Of a stretch of 64,000 nucleotides of DNA, positions 61,116-64,000 are shown piece by piece; the stretch's first letter is position 1, and each line of letters starts with the position of its first letter. The notes beneath the pieces were generated by a model. It was not told the origin of the DNA. It searched no databases and saw nothing but the letters and a program-made list of their open reading frames with translations. The DNA lies in the NCBI RefSeq assembly GCF_947496995.1, contig NZ_CANMFD010000010.1, positions 1-64,000 on the forward strand. The letters are read 5' to 3'. Made by a program: the position numbers and the translations under genes. The DNA is from an uncultured Roseibium sp. GTDB lineage: Bacteria > Pseudomonadota > Alphaproteobacteria > Rhizobiales > Stappiaceae.

Positions 61116-62045
61116 ATGAAACACATTCAGACACTTTTGCTCATTGAAGCAGTCGCAAAAGCGGGATCGATCCGCAAGGCGGCCGAGGACATGAACATCA
61201 CGTCCTCCGCGCTGAACCGGCGTATCCAGAATTTCGAGGAAGAATTCGGGGCCCCGATCTTCGAGCGTCTGCCACGCGGTGTCAGGCTGAACCCCGCAGG
61301 TGAATTGCTCATCCAGCATATCCGCGGTCAGATTGCCGAACTCGACCGGGTCCGCAGCCAGGTGGCGGATCTGTCCGGCCTGCGGCGCGGCCATGTCAGC
61401 ATCGCGTGTTCCCAGGCGCTGCAGCCCTATTTCATGCCTGCCGAGATTGCCGCCTACCGCGCCGAACATCCGGGCGTGTCCTTTTCCGTCCATGTGCGCG
61501 ACCGGGACGCCGCCGAAGAGGACCTGCGCGCCTACAAGAGCGATCTGGCGCTCGTTTTCGAGCCGACCCATCTCGGCGAATTCGACGTTCTGCTGACCCT
61601 GGAGCAGCCCGTCTACGCCGTCATGGCGAAGGGACATCCGCTGGCCACCAAGGAGACGCTGCGCCTGCGCGACTGCCTCGACTTTCCCCATGTGGTGCCC
61701 CCAAAGCGCATCGGCATCCGCTATCTGCTCGATCTGGCAGTCGCCAACATGAGCCAGAAGATGCAGCCGGTGGCGGAGGCCGATTCCTTCGAATTCATGC
61801 GCCATTACGTACAGCAGGAACAGGCGGTGGGATTTCAGTTTCCCATCGGCCTCAACCTCAAGGGCGACGACCGCCTCGTTTTCCGCCCCCTGCAGAAGCG
61901 AGATGTCGCCCACGGCAATCTGACACTCATGCAAATGCGCGGGCGTACGCTGTCGGTCGCCTCCGCTCGGTTCGCCAACCAGCTTGCCGCAGCCCTCAAC
62001 AACCTGCCCGGTGAGCTCGTCAGGCTTGACCTGAAATCGAATTGA
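61116..62045 (+). CDS. LysR-family transcriptional regulator
   Basis: A 309-residue LysR regulator. The winged helix-turn-helix occupies the first 60 residues (AVAKAGSIRKAAEDMNITSS, then ALNRRIQNFEEEFGAPIFER). The effector domain starts at GHVSIACSQALQPYFMPAEI, and MAKGHPLATKETLRL is typical. It is transcribed away from the peptide-type transporter/atzF operon across 140 bases and is its probable activator, possibly sensing nitrogen-rich amides. Its 3' end overlaps the convergent amidohydrolase gene by 26 bases. Confidence 0.88.
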   Translation: MKHIQTLLLIEAVAKAGSIRKAAEDMNITSSALNRRIQNFEEEFGAPIFERLPRGVRLNPAGELLIQHIRGQIAELDRVRSQVADLSGLRRGHVSIACSQALQPYFMPAEIAAYRAEHPGVSFSVHVRDRDAAEEDLRAYKSDLALVFEPTHLGEFDVLLTLEQPVYAVMAKGHPLATKETLRLRDCLDFPHVVPPKRIGIRYLLDLAVANMSQKMQPVAEADSFEFMRHYVQQEQAVGFQFPIGLNLKGDDRLVFRPLQKRDVAHGNLTLMQMRGRTLSVASARFANQLAAALNNLPGELVRLDLKSN

Positions 62046-63588
62046 ACCTGTACCGGTGGCGCAGCGGATCCGGATAAGCTGCTTCGAACCAGGCCCTGAC
62101 ATGATGCATCAGCTGGTCGGTTCGCTCCCGTGCAAGCCGCTCTTGCGGCGACAACGAAGAAGCCAGAAAGTCCGAGATTTCGTCGAACACGGCCTGTCGG
62201 TCGATGGAAATGACCCTGCCTTCAGAAACGACTTTCCGGCCGCCCACAAACACCGTGTCAGCGGCCATCTGCCGGGTCCGCTGGAGCAGCGCATCGATCA
62301 GCGGGATCTTCTCGTCGATGAAAGGCCGGGCAATATCGTTCCAGTCGACCATGACAATGTCTGCCGCGCGCCCGACGTCCAACCGCCCGATCCGGCCTTC
62401 GAAGCCGGTGGTCGCCGCCCCGTGCTCGCTCGCCATCTTGAACACATGCCCGGCGGTGGGACGGAAGGCAGTCAGTCCGGGTTCGCGGTGGAGTGCCCAA
62501 ACGAGACGCATTTCCTGCAGCATGTCCCTGTCGTCGTTGATGCCGGCCTGGTCTATCCCCAGACAAACCGGCACGCCCCGTTTCAGCATGTCGTTGACCG
62601 GCGCGACACCGCTGGCAAGCCGCAGTCCGGAGCTTGCATTGTGGCAGATAGAACAGCCGCATTCCTGGATCAGGTCCAGATCCTGCTCATCAACCCAGAT
62701 TCCGTGTCCAAGGGTCAGATTGCTGTCGAGGCAGCCGAGGCCGGCAAGATGCCGGACAGCGGAGGTGCCGAGATGCCGTCGGGCATATTCAGCCTGCAGA
62801 TGGGTCTCCACCAGGTGCATATGCACCTTGGAGCCAGTACGCCTTGCCGTGTCGAAGATCGCCACCAGGGCATCGTCGGTGCACCAGTGCAGGTTGGCCG
62901 GCGCAAGCTGCCAGGCAACACCATCGGGATCCCTTTGCCGCCAGTCGCGCTTCTGCGCCTCGAACCAGTCCATGCAGTCGCCAACCGGTGTCCTCGACGC
63001 GGCAAGGAGCGGACGCCAATAGGCCGCCTCCTCTTCCGGCAGCCGGGCAAGAAACGGTGCATCATCCTCGTGAACGAGCTGATTGCGGTTCCGGATCATG
63101 AAGGAAAACGACACCCGCATGCCGATCTCCCGATAGGTGCCGATCACCTTTTCGGAAAGATCCGTCCAGCTGGCGACATCACCGGAAAGGCCGGGATGGA
63201 TGTGCTGAACAGTCGTGGTGCCGGACTCCAGCATCTCGATCGCCGAATAGAGCGTATCGAGCCGATGGCCGACATAGCGCATGCCCCGGAACTGCGGCAG
63301 CCAGGTTTCGAGCGGTCCGTAGGAAACGCCGAGCTGGAACGGCGTCAGGCCGGAATGGTGATGGCCGTTAACCAGGCCGGGAAACACGATCGCATCCGGG
63401 CTTCCCTCAACGGGCAGATCCGGATGCGCGCTGCGCAACTCCGCAAAAGGCGCAAGCGCCTGGATCACACCGTCCCTTACAAGAAGCCCCGCGCCTTCGT
63501 GGACCTCGCCTTCAAAATTCGCGTCGACGCCGGCAACGACCGCACGCGCGCGCACAAGAAACCCTTCTGTCGCGTCCGCTTCCGTCAT
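62020..63588 (-). CDS. AtzA/TrzN/SsnA-type metal-dependent amidohydrolase (deaminase family)
   Basis: A 522-residue amidohydrolase with composite beta-sandwich and TIM barrel. The metal site shows VFPGLVNGHHHSGLTPF (His-x-His), HMHLVETHLQAEYA (His) and CLGIDQAGINDDRDM (Asp). GVAPVNDMLKRGVPVCLG is typical of the cytosine/guanine deaminase-chlorohydrolase group. It probably deaminates or dechlorinates an N-heterocycle or hydrolyses a similar C-N bond, consistent with the neighbouring amide pathway. Start at 63588 (MTEADATEG), two bases after the upstream gene's stop; earlier in-frame ATG codons lie inside that gene. Its last 26 bases overlap the LysR gene on the other strand. Confidence 0.83.
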   Translation of the reverse strand: MTEADATEGFLVRARAVVAGVDANFEGEVHEGAGLLVRDGVIQALAPFAELRSAHPDLPVEGSPDAIVFPGLVNGHHHSGLTPFQLGVSYGPLETWLPQFRGMRYVGHRLDTLYSAIEMLESGTTTVQHIHPGLSGDVASWTDLSEKVIGTYREIGMRVSFSFMIRNRNQLVHEDDAPFLARLPEEEAAYWRPLLAASRTPVGDCMDWFEAQKRDWRQRDPDGVAWQLAPANLHWCTDDALVAIFDTARRTGSKVHMHLVETHLQAEYARRHLGTSAVRHLAGLGCLDSNLTLGHGIWVDEQDLDLIQECGCSICHNASSGLRLASGVAPVNDMLKRGVPVCLGIDQAGINDDRDMLQEMRLVWALHREPGLTAFRPTAGHVFKMASEHGAATTGFEGRIGRLDVGRAADIVMVDWNDIARPFIDEKIPLIDALLQRTRQMAADTVFVGGRKVVSEGRVISIDRQAVFDEISDFLASSLSPQERLARERTDQLMHHVRAWFEAAYPDPLRHRYRFNSISGQA

Positions 63589-63590
63589 TG

Positions 63591-64000
63591 CTACGTCCCC
63601 GAGGTGGATGGCGCACCGCTGGCCGCATCGAGGAAACGCTCTTCCCACCAGGAGAACAGGATATCGCGGAAGGCCGCACCGTCATCGTTGCCGTAGAGAT
63701 CCCGCCGAGCGACCCTTTCGAAATCCAGCCATTCGGCCTCGCTCAGGGCAAGGCTGATTTCCTCCTCCATGATTGGCGTATTCGCAAAGGCGGGCACGTA
63801 GTCAGGGTCGGCCGACAATTCACGCGTCACCTTGATCCTGGCATTGCGAAACTGCGCCGGGGTTCGCTGACTTTTCATGCGGGGAACGGAAGGGACTACC
63901 GCAAGATCGTCTTCAGTCGCCTCGAAAATCCGGATGCGCACGGGCTTCAGCGCAAAGTTGCTGGTGCGCATGATGTCCGCACCGCAGACATTCGGGATCG
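63591..64000 (-). CDS. Partial gene, 3' part only; unknown function
   Basis: The frame is open through the window edge, so the 5' end lies outside. The residues encoded at the edge (IPNVCGADIMRTSNFALKPV) run without a break into the internal ATG at 63971, so I do not take that ATG as the start. About 136 residues are visible, hydrophilic and acidic toward the C terminus, with EISLALSEAEWLDFERVARR and AAFRDILFSWWEERFL. I recognise no family. It ends two bases before the amidohydrolase start, so they are co-transcribed and functionally linked by position. Confidence 0.6.
   Translation of the reverse strand, partial: IPNVCGADIMRTSNFALKPVRIRIFEATEDDLAVVPSVPRMKSQRTPAQFRNARIKVTRELSADPDYVPAFANTPIMEEEISLALSEAEWLDFERVARRDLYGNDDGAAFRDILFSWWEERFLDAASGAPSTSGT

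Noticed and set aside
63591..63971. Calling the last gene complete from the ATG at 63971
   Set aside because: The frame continues to the window edge with protein-like sequence (IPNVCGADIM), so the gene is cut rather than starting there.
1..64000. Mobile elements, CRISPR arrays, tRNA or rRNA genes
   Set aside because: I looked for transposase/integrase motifs, regularly spaced repeats and tRNA- or rRNA-like sequences while reading the window and recognised none.

Overview
The window is high-GC DNA (roughly 60-65 % by eye), densely packed and organised in long operons joined by 4-base ATGA/GTGA overlaps. The closest match I can give is an alphaproteobacterium of the Hyphomicrobiales (Rhizobiales), either a Roseibium/Labrenzia-like member of the Stappiaceae or a relative of the rhizobia. 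This rests on the rhizobial-type rhamnose locus (rhaRSTPQUK with a divergent aldolase-dehydrogenase fusion), the biuret hydrolase/AtzE-AtzG-AtzH gene set and the abundance of TRAP and ABC uptake systems. I see no rRNA, tRNA, CRISPR, transposase or phage gene. It reads as an accessory catabolic region of a chromosome or large replicon.

Layout. (1) 180-2508, minus strand: a small pterin cluster (FolM-like reductase, strongly divergent dihydropteroate-synthase-like protein, FolB-like aldolase). (2) 2657-13678: a complete L-rhamnose locus. The leftward operon rhaR-S-T-P-Q-U-K holds a DeoR regulator, ABC transporter, mutarotase and kinase; the rightward rhaD (fused class II aldolase/SDR) and rhaI follow. 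A pair of inverted 19-bp operator-like repeats lies between the two arms. (3) 13808-23400: a GntR regulator divergent from a uronate operon (uxaC, TRAP dctPQM, kdgF, kduI, kduD, uxuB, uxuA) that takes hexuronates and unsaturated pectin products to 2-keto-3-deoxygluconate. (4) 23463-31758: an AraC regulator divergent from an oligogalacturonide-type ABC transporter (TogMNAB-like order), a GH28 polygalacturonase-family enzyme and a GH105 unsaturated uronyl hydrolase. The operon is led by an internally deleted relic of a GH4 alpha-galacturonidase. Parts 2-4 together form one pectin/rhamnogalacturonan utilisation block.

(5) 31781-40005, minus strand: the most unusual part. A five-gene operon encodes a 965-aa protein fusing a catalase-related haem domain to an alpha-dioxygenase/cyclooxygenase-type peroxidase, a membrane-anchored RoxA-like di-haem cytochrome c, a six-TM membrane protein, a nitroreductase-like protein and a cytoplasmic subtilase. 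It looks like a bacterial fatty-acid oxygenation (oxylipin) system, but that function is inferred. (6) 40461-42556: a ParA-like ATPase followed by two DUF697-type membrane proteins, closed by a bidirectional terminator.

(7) 42671-60975, minus strand: a nitrogen-scavenging region in two operons. The upstream one (dppABC-DF type peptide transporter, AtzF allophanate hydrolase, 2-oxoglutarate/Fe(II) oxygenase) is divergent from a LysR regulator. The downstream one has a BMP-family nucleoside-type ABC transporter, an AmiF-type formamidase, the biuret hydrolase BiuH, a second isochorismatase-family hydrolase, AtzG-AtzE, a 5-FCL-like (COG0212-type) protein and AtzH. Together they should release ammonia from biuret, carboxybiuret and allophanate-type amides. 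(8) 62020-64000, minus strand: an AtzA/TrzN-type amidohydrolase and a gene cut by the window edge.

Four of the five solute-binding-protein genes carry a strong intergenic hairpin immediately after the stop codon, the usual arrangement for making more binding protein than membrane components.
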